A DNA stretch of 6,041 bases from Sulfurovum sp. (GCA_026985755.1 JALSPX010000286.1:1-6041), one strand, 5' to 3'. Shown: positions 1 to 5,685, counted from the stretch's first letter. Numbers and translations are program-made. The notes: generated by a model from the sequence alone, not told the origin.

Positions 1-246
1 TCCATCTTCTGTGATAATGCTTTTAATCCCAGCCACAAATGCCTCTTCATGACTCACATCAAACCCAATCACCTCCGCTTTACCACCTGCTGCTTCAATA
101 TCAGCTTTCACAGCCGTAGCCTCTGCCTCACCAGAACGAAAATTTATCCAAACCTTGAGACCCTGCGATGCTAACCCTTTAGCTATCTGGGCACCTATAC
201 CTCTACTTGCACCCGTCACGAGTACATTTGTTCCTGTAAATTTCAT
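1..246 (-). CDS. fabG: 3-oxoacyl-ACP reductase FabG, N-terminal part (runs off left edge)
   Basis: NADPH-dependent reduction of 3-oxoacyl-ACP in the cytosolic fatty acid elongation cycle. Only the first 82 residues are in the window, so the catalytic Ser-Tyr-Lys residues are not visible. What can be seen is the start of a short-chain dehydrogenase Rossmann fold: a first beta strand, then the nucleotide loop TGASRGIG at residues 11-18, then INFRS at about 34-38, where the Arg-Ser pair fits NADP(H) preference, and FDVS at about 62-65. The start is ATG at 246-244, with Shine-Dalgarno AAAGGG (plus bases 254-259) seven bases upstream. The name FabG rather than another SDR rests on the N-terminal resemblance and on gpmI lying at the other end of the window, a pairing I recall from Campylobacter. 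A different SDR reductase remains possible. Confidence 0.85.
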   Translation of the reverse strand, partial: MKFTGTNVLVTGASRGIGAQIAKGLASQGLKVWINFRSGEAEATAVKADIEAAGGKAEVIGFDVSHEEAFVAGIKSIITEDG

Positions 247-273
247 ATAAAAACCCTTTAAAATATTTGAAGT

Positions 274-282
274 ATTGTAACA
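274..282 (-). promoter_or_regulatory. candidate extended -10 promoter for fabG
   Basis: On the minus strand TACAAT (plus 274-279) is preceded by TGT, giving an extended -10 element (TGn-TACAAT, five of six matches to TATAAT). No good -35 lies at 16-18 bp, which is common in epsilonproteobacteria. Transcription would start near 267, leaving a leader of about 20 nt with the Shine-Dalgarno at 254-259. This would give fabG its own promoter, independent of the TerB-like gene upstream. Confidence 0.4.
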
Positions 283-290
283 TAAAGGCA

Positions 291-395
291 TTTAACCCCG
301 CACAAAGTGCATTCCATTAATCACGCAAAGCGTGTCTTTGTCGTGGCGAACGCCCTTGAAAGCAACGCGATTCGAGAGCTACGACGCTTTTTTTG
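291..395 (+). other. GC-richer hairpin island with a terminator-like 3' end
   Basis: This is the main content of the gene-free stretch between fabG and the TerB-like gene. It opens with TTTAACCC, like the repeats elsewhere in the window, then holds two perfect short hairpins with AAA loops: GCAC-AAA-GTGC at 300-310 and CACGC-AAA-GCGTG at 322-334. Further on, GTCGTGGC (340-347) pairs with GCTACGAC (378-385) with one G-U, and is followed by GC and seven Ts (388-394). On the plus strand this has the form of a rho-independent terminator with a 30-nt loop. No plus-strand gene precedes it, so it may end a small RNA, stop antisense transcription, or be a degraded repeat. Bases 396-480 are mostly T- and A-runs, and I see no feature there. 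Confidence 0.35.
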
Positions 396-480
396 TTTCG
401 TTTTTTTCTAAAAAAAATGAAAGAACACAACGCCACAATTTAAACGATTGAGGATATAACAGTGATAAAAACATTACCCT

Positions 481-819
481 TTAACACGTAAACAATTTAT
501 TTTTAATATCTTCAAAAATTTTATAATCTTCTGGACTGATGGTATCAGAGTAGATTACATGATTGAGCTGTTCCAAAATATGTAATTTAGAAAGTTTATC
601 GTCACATAAAGCTTGATTAATCACAGATACATGTGCATCTAAATCATACTCTTTGTCCAGTACTTCGTACAAAAAAGATTTTGCTTCTTCAGGATCACAG
701 TCAAAATTTTGTCCCATGATATCACAAAAAAGAGGCGCTTCTTTTTCCACATCACGTTTATCTACTTTTATAATATGTGCCAGTAAGGTACCTACAGATT
801 CTTTAATTTTTTGCTGCAT
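481..819 (-). CDS. small TerB-like hypothetical protein
   Basis: A 112-residue soluble protein, rich in acidic residues and predicted helical throughout, with no signal peptide or membrane segment. Its pattern (LLAHIIKVDKRDVEKEAPLF at residues 13-32, a DPEEAKSFL segment, LHILEQLNHVIYSD at about 79-92, then ISPEDYKIFEDI) resembles the TerB/DjlA-type helical fold, where paired helices carry conserved Asp/Glu residues and the phrase 'sD..is..E...'. TerB-like proteins are named for tellurite resistance, but most have no proven function, so no function is claimed. The start is ATG at 819-817, with Shine-Dalgarno AAAGGAG (plus 828-834) at good spacing. The gene is divergent from the glycosyltransferase operon. 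Its leader is almost wholly occupied by repeat copy A, with a strong promoter just upstream. No convincing terminator follows the stop. Confidence 0.75.
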   Translation of the reverse strand: MQQKIKESVGTLLAHIIKVDKRDVEKEAPLFCDIMGQNFDCDPEEAKSFLYEVLDKEYDLDAHVSVINQALCDDKLSKLHILEQLNHVIYSDTISPEDYKIFEDIKNKLFTC

Positions 820-831
820 ACGCTATGCTCC

Positions 832-877
832 TTTAAACCCAAACTATGCAATAGGATTGCCAAAATTTGGGTTAAAA
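832..877 (-). repeat. palindromic repeat copy A in the leader of the TerB-like gene
   Basis: A 46-bp imperfect palindrome. The outer stem is AACCCAAA (836-843) with TTTGGGTT (866-873). The inner stem is GCAAT (848-852) with ATTGC (856-860) closing a three-base AGG loop, with an internal loop between the stems. The left half, TTTAAACCCAAA then TATGCAATAG, recurs in copy B, and its first part recurs in copy C. The minus-strand transcript would carry this hairpin between the transcription start (about 885) and the ribosome binding site. Its 3' base runs straight into the AAAGGAG Shine-Dalgarno, with which it shares its final AAA. Confidence 0.7.
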
Positions 878-891
878 ATTTTTATACTCCT

Positions 892-920
892 ATCATACAA
901 AGAAAATACTATTAAGTCAA
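892..920 (-). promoter_or_regulatory. sigma-70 type promoter of the TerB-like gene
   Basis: On the minus strand a -35 element TTGACT (plus 915-920) and a -10 element TATGAT (plus 892-897) are separated by exactly 17 bp. Each hexamer matches consensus at five of six positions. The predicted start of transcription is near 885, just before repeat copy A, giving a 65-nt leader made mostly of that repeat's hairpin. Confidence 0.65.
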
Positions 921-1034
921 ATTCCTAGATTCATATTATCCACAATTCATACAAATAAAATGATAATGTCGCTAAAATATCTGTTCTTACTTACCAACAA
1001 GGGGAGAGACATCATCTTAAATGCAAATAATCAC

Positions 1035-1751
1035 ATGACCATTATTATTCCTGTCTATAATGAAATAGAGAGCCTTGAAAGATTAATAAAGGTATTAAAA
1101 GCGTATCTTCATCAATCCAAAAATAAAAGTAAGGTACTTTTTATAGATGATGGTTCATCTGATGGCAGTATCACAAAAATAAAAACTGTTTGTAGTCATG
1201 ATCCTCTTTTTACGTATATAAAATTTAAAAAAAATCAAGGATTAAGCAGTGCAATAAAAGCTGGCATTGACCATTGTGATACACCTTTACTTGGATATAT
1301 GGATGCAGATTTACAGACGACTCCTTTTGATTTTGACACACTGCTTGAAGATATAGCCTTGTACGATGCTGTCATTGGCTACCGTGCAAAACGAAAAGAT
1401 ACATTGAGTAAAAAAATACAATCAAAATTTGCAAACAAAATTAGACGATCTCTTATCGATGATGGCATTATAGATACCGGTTGCCCCCTAAAGGTGATAA
1501 AAACCGATATAGCAAAACGCCTACCTTTTTTTGATGGTATGCATAGATTTATACCTGCACTCATCCTGCTTGAACATGGGAAAATAAAACAGATTGAAGT
1601 ACAACATTTTGAGAGAGAAGAGGGAGAATCAAAATTTAATATATTCAATCGTTCAATTCGTCCTTTGCAAGATCTCTTTGCTTACAGATGGATGAAAAAC
1701 AGATATATACATTATGAGATAGAAGAGCATAATCTTCATGAGAACAGATGA
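1035..1751 (+). CDS. family 2 glycosyltransferase (polyprenyl-phosphate sugar transferase type)
   Basis: Probably transfers a sugar from a nucleotide sugar to a polyprenyl phosphate carrier at the inner face of the cytoplasmic membrane. With the start chosen here it is a 238-residue GT-A fold protein beginning MTIIIPVYNE, the usual family opening. DDGSSDGS (residues 38-45) binds the nucleotide and DADLQ (90-94) holds the metal-binding DxD. The C-terminal motif TGCPLKVI and an HRFIP segment near 170 match dolichyl-phosphate-mannose-synthase and ArnC-like enzymes. It lacks the C-terminal membrane helices of ArnC. The stop overlaps the next start as ATGA (1748-1751), so it is translationally coupled. 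The frame is open back to an ATG at 960 (263 residues), but the 25 extra residues fit no family and no ribosome binding site precedes it. The only good site, AAGGGGAGAG at 999-1008, lies too far from 1035. For a promoter I see only a TATTAT box at 934-939. Confidence 0.85.
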   Translation: MTIIIPVYNEIESLERLIKVLKAYLHQSKNKSKVLFIDDGSSDGSITKIKTVCSHDPLFTYIKFKKNQGLSSAIKAGIDHCDTPLLGYMDADLQTTPFDFDTLLEDIALYDAVIGYRAKRKDTLSKKIQSKFANKIRRSLIDDGIIDTGCPLKVIKTDIAKRLPFFDGMHRFIPALILLEHGKIKQIEVQHFEREEGESKFNIFNRSIRPLQDLFAYRWMKNRYIHYEIEEHNLHENR

Positions 1752-2386
1752 ACCATTACAATAGTTTAATTTATTTTGTAGGATTTCTGGCACAAATACT
1801 ATTTTCTGCACGCCTGCTTGTACAATGGATCTCATCTGAAAAAGTCAAAAAAGTATTAACCCCTCAACTTTTTTGGGAACTAAGCATTGTGGCATCTGTA
1901 CTCATGTTTATCTACGGATGGCTCAGAGATGATTTTGCCATTATGTTAGGTCAAACAATCACATATTTTATCTACATAAGAAATATGCAACTCCAAAACC
2001 AATGGGGTAAACTTCCTATTTTGATACGATATATTTTGATTTTCCTCCCCTTTGCTTTCATATATTATGGGTTCAACAATGGAGAAACAGATATGCTTCA
2101 TCTCTTTGCCAATAAAGACATTCCTCTTGTTTTACTGCTTTGGGGAAGTTTTGCACAGGTCATTTTTACCTTTCGATTTATCTATCAATGGATATATTCA
2201 GAGAAGATAAAGCATTCACATTTACCTAGAGGATTTTGGATTTTAAGTCTTGTAGGGTCATCCATGATATTGGTGTATGCCATCATGAGAGAGGATCCCG
2301 TTTTGTTTATAGGTCAACTCTTTGGTTTTATGATATATATCCGCAATCTTATCTTAGGAAAACGTTCAAAAAAGGATACCCCATGA
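1748..2386 (+). CDS. membrane protein with two tandem LAB_N domains (candidate lipid-linked sugar translocator)
   Basis: A 212-residue integral membrane protein of the 'lipid A biosynthesis N-terminal domain' family (LAB_N). It contains that domain twice: residues 12-82 and 133-203 align without gaps at roughly 40% identity, sharing AQ..F..R...QW..SEK near the start, a central FW..S, and GQ....IYIRN at the end. Each copy has about three hydrophobic helices, and a further one (about 92-107) joins them, giving a 3-1-3 arrangement of seven. Most LAB_N proteins I know carry a single copy. The domain is, from memory, grouped with the PQ-loop/SWEET transporters. Its position between a GT2 and a GT39 enzyme, with ATGA overlaps on both sides, suggests it moves the lipid-linked sugar across the membrane, the job of ArnE/ArnF in the aminoarabinose pathway. 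That role is inference. Despite the family name it is not LpxB. Confidence 0.85.
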   Translation: MNHYNSLIYFVGFLAQILFSARLLVQWISSEKVKKVLTPQLFWELSIVASVLMFIYGWLRDDFAIMLGQTITYFIYIRNMQLQNQWGKLPILIRYILIFLPFAFIYYGFNNGETDMLHLFANKDIPLVLLLWGSFAQVIFTFRFIYQWIYSEKIKHSHLPRGFWILSLVGSSMILVYAIMREDPVLFIGQLFGFMIYIRNLILGKRSKKDTP

Positions 2387-4020
2387 GAGAACATAGAAAT
2401 ATTTTTATCCTCCTGCTTCTTAGCACTTTTGCCTTACTTGTCACAGTGGGTAGTTATGGTGTTATCGAGACAAGTGATGCCCGATATGCTGAGATTGCCA
2501 GAGAGATGTTTGTCTCACAAGATTGGCTTCATCCAAACCTATTGGATGTGCACCATTATCACAAGCCACCTATCACCTACCAAATCACTGCATTGGGTTA
2601 TAAACTTTTTGGCATAAACACTTTTGGTGCTCGGTTTTTTTTGCAAATATCCATACTACTTCAAATCGTATTGGTTTATCTTTTAACACTTCAGTTTACA
2701 CAAACAAAGCAAACGGCTCTATGGAGTGCAACAATCTATTTTACTTTTCCTCTCGTACTTATTGCCTCTCGTAACCTCACTACGGATTCATTTTTAACAC
2801 TTTTTGTTCTTCTATCTATTTATGCTTGGGTACGTTATAGAAAAGAGGGGAGATTTGGATGGATGTATCTATTTACGATCGCTTTAGGACTTGGTTTTCT
2901 TACGAAAGGACCTGTGGTATTTTTGGCACCATTTATCTTTGCCTTACTCTATAATCGTAGTGAAGTATCCAAGAGAGCGTGGAATCTTCACCATTTTTTA
3001 GCATGGACACTCTTTTTCCTCATCGCGTCATCTTGGTTTATCTATCTTGCTTTAGACAATCCTGCTTTTTTAGACTATTTTATAGGCAAACAGACTATAG
3101 ATAGGTTTTCAAATAATGTCTTTCACCGTAGTGAACCATTTTGGTATTTCATTGCGCTCGCACCACTGCTTGGTATGCCTTGGCTTTTGGCACTACCTTG
3201 GATGGTAAAAAAAAGTATCATGCCCAATATCAAAACGATTTTAACGACTAAAGATATCAAGGTCACCCTCTTACTCTCTGTACTCATACCTCTACTTTTT
3301 TTCTCAGCTTCAACCTCAAAAAGAGTACTTTACATCCTACCACTCTACCCACTGCTTGCAGTAAGTATCGCCTTGCTTTTAGAAAAACTACCAAAGCAAA
3401 ACATCAAAAACCTACTCAAGGGTATGACTCTCTATGCTCTTTTTATATTTGTATCTTTAGGTCTTGCACCTTGGATAGATATGAAAATAGATTTTCCTAC
3501 ATATCTCACGCCACTATCACTGATTTTAATAGCTATGACACTTTGGTTGACATTCAAAAGTACTATGGAGGATAAAGATAAAACTGTTCTTATCACTTTT
3601 ATGACAGCTGTCTATTTTCTTTTGTCTGCAACTGCACTTTTTTCATACAGTATTAAGAGCTTCAAAATAGCCACTCCAGTTGTCAATTGGCTAAAAAAAG
3701 AGAACCTAGACAAGAAAGAGATACTTGTATACAACAAAAGACTACCCTCTTTGGCTTTTGAACTGAACAAATCGATTATTTCACTCTATGCTGGAAATCG
3801 CTCACTCAATAGAGAAGTACAATTTGAAAAAGAGAGTACCTATAAACGATTTCTCTATAATATACAAGAAAGCAAAGAGATAGAAAGACTAAAACGTACC
3901 CTTAACCATAAAGATTCCGTACTTATACTCTATAAGCAAAGTATCCCTAAAGAACAACGTTGGCTTATAAATCACTATACACACACAAAAGAGATATCAA
4001 AATGGAAAATATATTACTAA
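2383..4020 (+). CDS. ArnT-like family 39 membrane glycosyltransferase
   Basis: A 545-residue polytopic enzyme of the ArnT/PMT type (GT39, GT-C fold) that takes a sugar from a polyprenyl phosphate donor on the periplasmic side and attaches it to lipid A, another glycan or a protein. An N-terminal hydrophobic helix (about 7-25) leads into the first periplasmic loop, ETSDARYAEIAREM (29-42), whose Asp-Ala-Arg-Tyr is the catalytic region of the family. HYHKPPITY follows (59-67), matching the conserved KPP motif. About ten further hydrophobic segments run to about residue 430. The last 110 residues are polar and form the usual C-terminal periplasmic domain. The start is ATG at 2383, overlapping the previous stop as ATGA, with AAAAAAGGAT just upstream. 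An in-frame ATG at 2236 lies inside the preceding gene and adds 49 residues without family features. The acceptor cannot be deduced, so no gene symbol is given. Confidence 0.9.
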   Translation: MREHRNIFILLLLSTFALLVTVGSYGVIETSDARYAEIAREMFVSQDWLHPNLLDVHHYHKPPITYQITALGYKLFGINTFGARFFLQISILLQIVLVYLLTLQFTQTKQTALWSATIYFTFPLVLIASRNLTTDSFLTLFVLLSIYAWVRYRKEGRFGWMYLFTIALGLGFLTKGPVVFLAPFIFALLYNRSEVSKRAWNLHHFLAWTLFFLIASSWFIYLALDNPAFLDYFIGKQTIDRFSNNVFHRSEPFWYFIALAPLLGMPWLLALPWMVKKSIMPNIKTILTTKDIKVTLLLSVLIPLLFFSASTSKRVLYILPLYPLLAVSIALLLEKLPKQNIKNLLKGMTLYALFIFVSLGLAPWIDMKIDFPTYLTPLSLILIAMTLWLTFKSTMEDKDKTVLITFMTAVYFLLSATALFSYSIKSFKIATPVVNWLKKENLDKKEILVYNKRLPSLAFELNKSIISLYAGNRSLNREVQFEKESTYKRFLYNIQESKEIERLKRTLNHKDSVLILYKQSIPKEQRWLINHYTHTKEISKWKIYY

Positions 4021-4057
4021 AAAGATAACAGACAGGCAAAATTACCACACCAATTCA

Positions 4058-4213
4058 CTATGATTTTAGCTGTCTCATTCTTATCACTTTCTCAATAAGA
4101 TTTGATTTTTTAGAAATTTTCAAAAAATCTTGATCTCTAGAAATTTTTTTATCTGTAGGTAACATCACCAACACTTTACCTGGATATTTCAAATCATCAC
4201 GCTGATAAAACAT
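4058..4213 (-). CDS. possible 51-residue protein or gene remnant, unrecognised
   Basis: An open frame from ATG 4213-4211 to TAG at 4060-4058 in the gene-free stretch after the operon. The product begins MFYQRDDLKYPGKVLVMLPT and is lysine-rich and soluble, with no motif I recognise. Upstream of the ATG is TTAAAGAG, contributed partly by the end of repeat copy B, but it touches the start codon and is a poor ribosome binding site. The frame also covers an AT-rich hairpin (GATTTTTT at 4104-4111 with AAAAAATC at 4122-4129) and a later T-run (4144-4150), which may weakly terminate the operon on the opposite strand. It could be the tail of a gene cut off when the repeat arrived, or chance. Confidence 0.25.
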   Translation of the reverse strand: MFYQRDDLKYPGKVLVMLPTDKKISRDQDFLKISKKSNLIEKVIRMRQLKS

Positions 4214-4216
4214 CTC

Positions 4217-4413
4217 TTTAACCCAAATTATGCAATAGCATTGCCAAAATTAGCGATAGTGCTTGTGCCGTGGGTATTTGCAAAGAATTTGCACCCCAAG
4301 GGCATTTCCGTTGGGCAGGTTAACCCAAAGGTTAATCGATGATTATTTGTAAATGCCCACACTGTAATGACTTTTGCTAGTTTGGTGATTTCTATTGCAT
4401 ATTTTGGGTTTAA
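4217..4413 (+). repeat. 197-bp structured inverted-repeat element (copy B)
   Basis: The ends are inverted copies of each other: AACCCAAA.TATGCAATAG at 4220-4238 and its complement at 4392-4410, centred on 4315. The pairing continues inward without gaps to about 4284/4346: of 65 positions, 47 are Watson-Crick and 7 are G-T. The arms include GTGGG (4270-4274) with CCCAC (4356-4360). Inside the arms are three local hairpins: GCAAA-GAA-TTTGC (4280-4292), CCCAA (4295-4299) with TTGGG (4311-4315), and TTAACC-CAAA-GGTTAA (4320-4335). An alternative 8-bp stem joins GGGCATTT (4300-4307) to AAATGCCC (4351-4358). The element has no transposase. It resembles a MITE or a structured RNA gene. Its right end overlaps the stop codon of the ATPase gene and its left end lies four bases from the start of the 51-codon frame. 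Confidence 0.75.
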
Positions 4414-5591
4414 TACAAAAAACCAAATAACCATAATGGAATTTTATTCCCAAAGCCTATTTCAATATCATCAGCAACGATAAAAGAGTGGGGCAAATCT
4501 TTGATTTGGTTAAATTTTTTATTTTTACCACCTATCTCAAAAATATATTTCTCATCCACTAAAAAGTCTCCTTTTTTCGGGATTTCTATTTTATATTCAA
4601 AAATCATAGATTTAAAATATGCTTCCCTAACAGTACCTATGTTTGGCGTATCACAATAGGCATAATGCAAATTGGTATTATTAAAATATATTTTATCTGG
4701 TTTTACAAAGATCGTATCTCCTTTTGTTTTTGGGCGAATGAGTGTGATTATTTTTGCTTTATGCAAATACGCTAAATATCTGTACAGCGTTCTATAATCT
4801 TGACCCATATTCATTTTACTTAGTAGCTCATTGATGTTTGGCGTATAGGGAACACTCTGGCAAAGAATTAATAAGAGTTTTTTAATATTTTTAATATTTT
4901 GGTACTCAATATTGAAAATGGAGGGTATATCTACTTCTAACACGGTGTTGATAGTCTCATTCAGTTTTATTTGATAGTTTGCATATCTATCAAAATAAAA
5001 TGGATAATAGCCAAATTGTAGATACTCTTGAAATATTTTTGCGGTATAGTATTGTGATAAATCATAAGCGATATCAATATGATTTGTTAGAATATCTTCT
5101 AGCGAATAGCTCTCTATCTGTACTTCATGTTTTAATTCTAAAAACTCTCTAAAGCTCAAGCCCTCTATCTCATACACTACGACTCTTCTACTTAAGTCTG
5201 CTTTTGAATTATCAATATTTAAAGCACTACTCCCACTAAAAACAACTTCTAACTCTAAAAAATCATATATCTTTTTCAGTTCATTTTCAAAACCTGTAAA
5301 TTTGTGTATCTCATCTATGATGAGCAGTTCTCCCCCTTCGTTCTCAAACACTTTCGCTATCTCAAACAAAGAGTCTATTTTAATTGAATCAGCACTGATA
5401 TATAATTTCTTAGACATAGATAGAGGATTTTCTTTGAGATATTGCAATAAAAATGTTGTTTTCCCAGCACCTCTTGCACCTATGATGCCCGTCAATCTAT
5501 CGAAATTGATTTTATAAAAAAAGTATCTTTTGTATTTTGTTTTTATTTTTTTAAGTAAAAGTTTTTGGAGTTCTCTGATTTCATCAAGCAT
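4410..5591 (-). CDS. AAA+ ATPase with DUF4143 C-terminal domain
   Basis: A 393-residue protein of the AAA_14/DUF4143 class, common in bacteria and archaea, often multi-copy and patchily distributed. The biological role of the class is not established. Residues 38-46, GARGAGKTT, are the Walker A loop. LLIIDEIHK (89-97) is Walker B with its catalytic Asp-Glu. FSGSS (118-122) is the sensor region, and RR at 135-136 could supply an arginine finger. QFGYYPFYF (192-200) marks the change to the C-terminal half. Residues about 220-290 look like a winged helix. The end, with GDFLVDEKYIFEIGGKNKKF (341-360), has the Asp...Glu-x-x-x-Lys spacing of a PD-(D/E)xK nuclease-like fold, and GNKIPLWLFGFLY is the family's usual terminus, so the gene is full length. 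The start is ATG at 5591 with AAGGGAT upstream. Its own promoter carries two palindromic operators. The stop codon overlaps repeat copy B. Confidence 0.9.
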   Translation of the reverse strand: MLDEIRELQKLLLKKIKTKYKRYFFYKINFDRLTGIIGARGAGKTTFLLQYLKENPLSMSKKLYISADSIKIDSLFEIAKVFENEGGELLIIDEIHKFTGFENELKKIYDFLELEVVFSGSSALNIDNSKADLSRRVVVYEIEGLSFREFLELKHEVQIESYSLEDILTNHIDIAYDLSQYYTAKIFQEYLQFGYYPFYFDRYANYQIKLNETINTVLEVDIPSIFNIEYQNIKNIKKLLLILCQSVPYTPNINELLSKMNMGQDYRTLYRYLAYLHKAKIITLIRPKTKGDTIFVKPDKIYFNNTNLHYAYCDTPNIGTVREAYFKSMIFEYKIEIPKKGDFLVDEKYIFEIGGKNKKFNQIKDLPHSFIVADDIEIGFGNKIPLWLFGFLY

Positions 5592-5607
5592 AATATCCCT
5601 TGTAAAA

Positions 5608-5623
5608 TTGATATGTATATCAA
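5608..5623 (-). promoter_or_regulatory. palindromic operator, proximal copy, at the transcription start
   Basis: This is an exact second copy of the 16-bp palindrome, 33 bp from the first (about three helical turns, so both face the same side of the DNA). It covers the predicted transcription start of the ATPase gene and ends 16 bp before its start codon. The flanking half-site GTATATC at 5629-5635 lies between the two. The arrangement fits cooperative repression. The regulator is not identifiable here. Self-regulation through the ATPase's winged-helix region is one option. Confidence 0.6.
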
Positions 5624-5627
5624 AAAA

Positions 5628-5656
5628 AGTATATCATAATTTGATATGTATATCAA
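5628..5656 (-). promoter_or_regulatory. strong promoter of the AAA+ ATPase gene
   Basis: On the minus strand, -35 TTGATA (plus 5651-5656) and -10 TATACT (plus 5628-5633) are separated by exactly 17 bp, and TGA precedes the -10, making it an extended type. Both hexamers match consensus at five of six positions. Transcription would start near 5621, inside the promoter-proximal operator, leaving a leader of about 30 nt. Confidence 0.7.
5641..5656 (-). promoter_or_regulatory. palindromic operator, distal copy, over the -35 box
   Basis: TTGATATGTATATCAA is a 16-bp palindrome, perfect except for the central GT. It is identical to the site at 5608-5623. Its outer half forms the -35 element of the ATPase promoter, so a bound regulator would block sigma-70 contact. 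Confidence 0.6.
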
Positions 5657-5667
5657 ATTATTTAGGA

Positions 5668-5685
5668 TTTAACCCAAATTATGCA
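5668..5685 (-). repeat. half repeat copy C between gpmI and the ATPase gene
   Basis: TTTAACCCAAATTATGCA is identical to the left end of copy B (4217-4234), but the match breaks immediately after and no inverted partner is visible nearby. It sits 10 bp from the gpmI stop and 12 bp upstream of the ATPase -35 box. Relative to the ATPase gene it is oriented as copy A is to the TerB-like gene. Confidence 0.6.

Noticed and set aside
653..928. A 91-codon plus-strand reading frame
   Set aside because: It is antisense to the TerB-like gene and continues through repeat copy A and that gene's promoter. It has low-complexity composition and no ribosome binding site.
1379..1835. Two minus-strand reading frames, 89 and 60 codons
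   Set aside because: They are antisense shadows of the GT2 and LAB_N genes, whose motifs clearly set the true frame.
2236..2382. Upstream extension of the GT39 gene
   Set aside because: The 49 added residues lie wholly inside the LAB_N gene in another frame, whereas ATG 2383 has a Shine-Dalgarno and makes a family-typical N-terminus.
4030..4075. AGACAG/CTGTCT pair as a terminator of the glycosyltransferase operon
   Set aside because: A six-base stem with a 34-nt loop and no T-run after it is too weak to support a terminator.
4228..4434. A 68-codon minus-strand reading frame
   Set aside because: It is the repeat copy B read through in another frame and overlaps the ATPase 3' end. It has no ribosome binding site, and its sequence is explained by the inverted repeat.
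832..5685. Integron attC sites as an explanation of the repeats
   Set aside because: ATTTAAC at copy C fits the RYYYAAC half of an attC site, but copies A and B do not, the matching GTTRRRY ends are absent, and no integrase is in the window.
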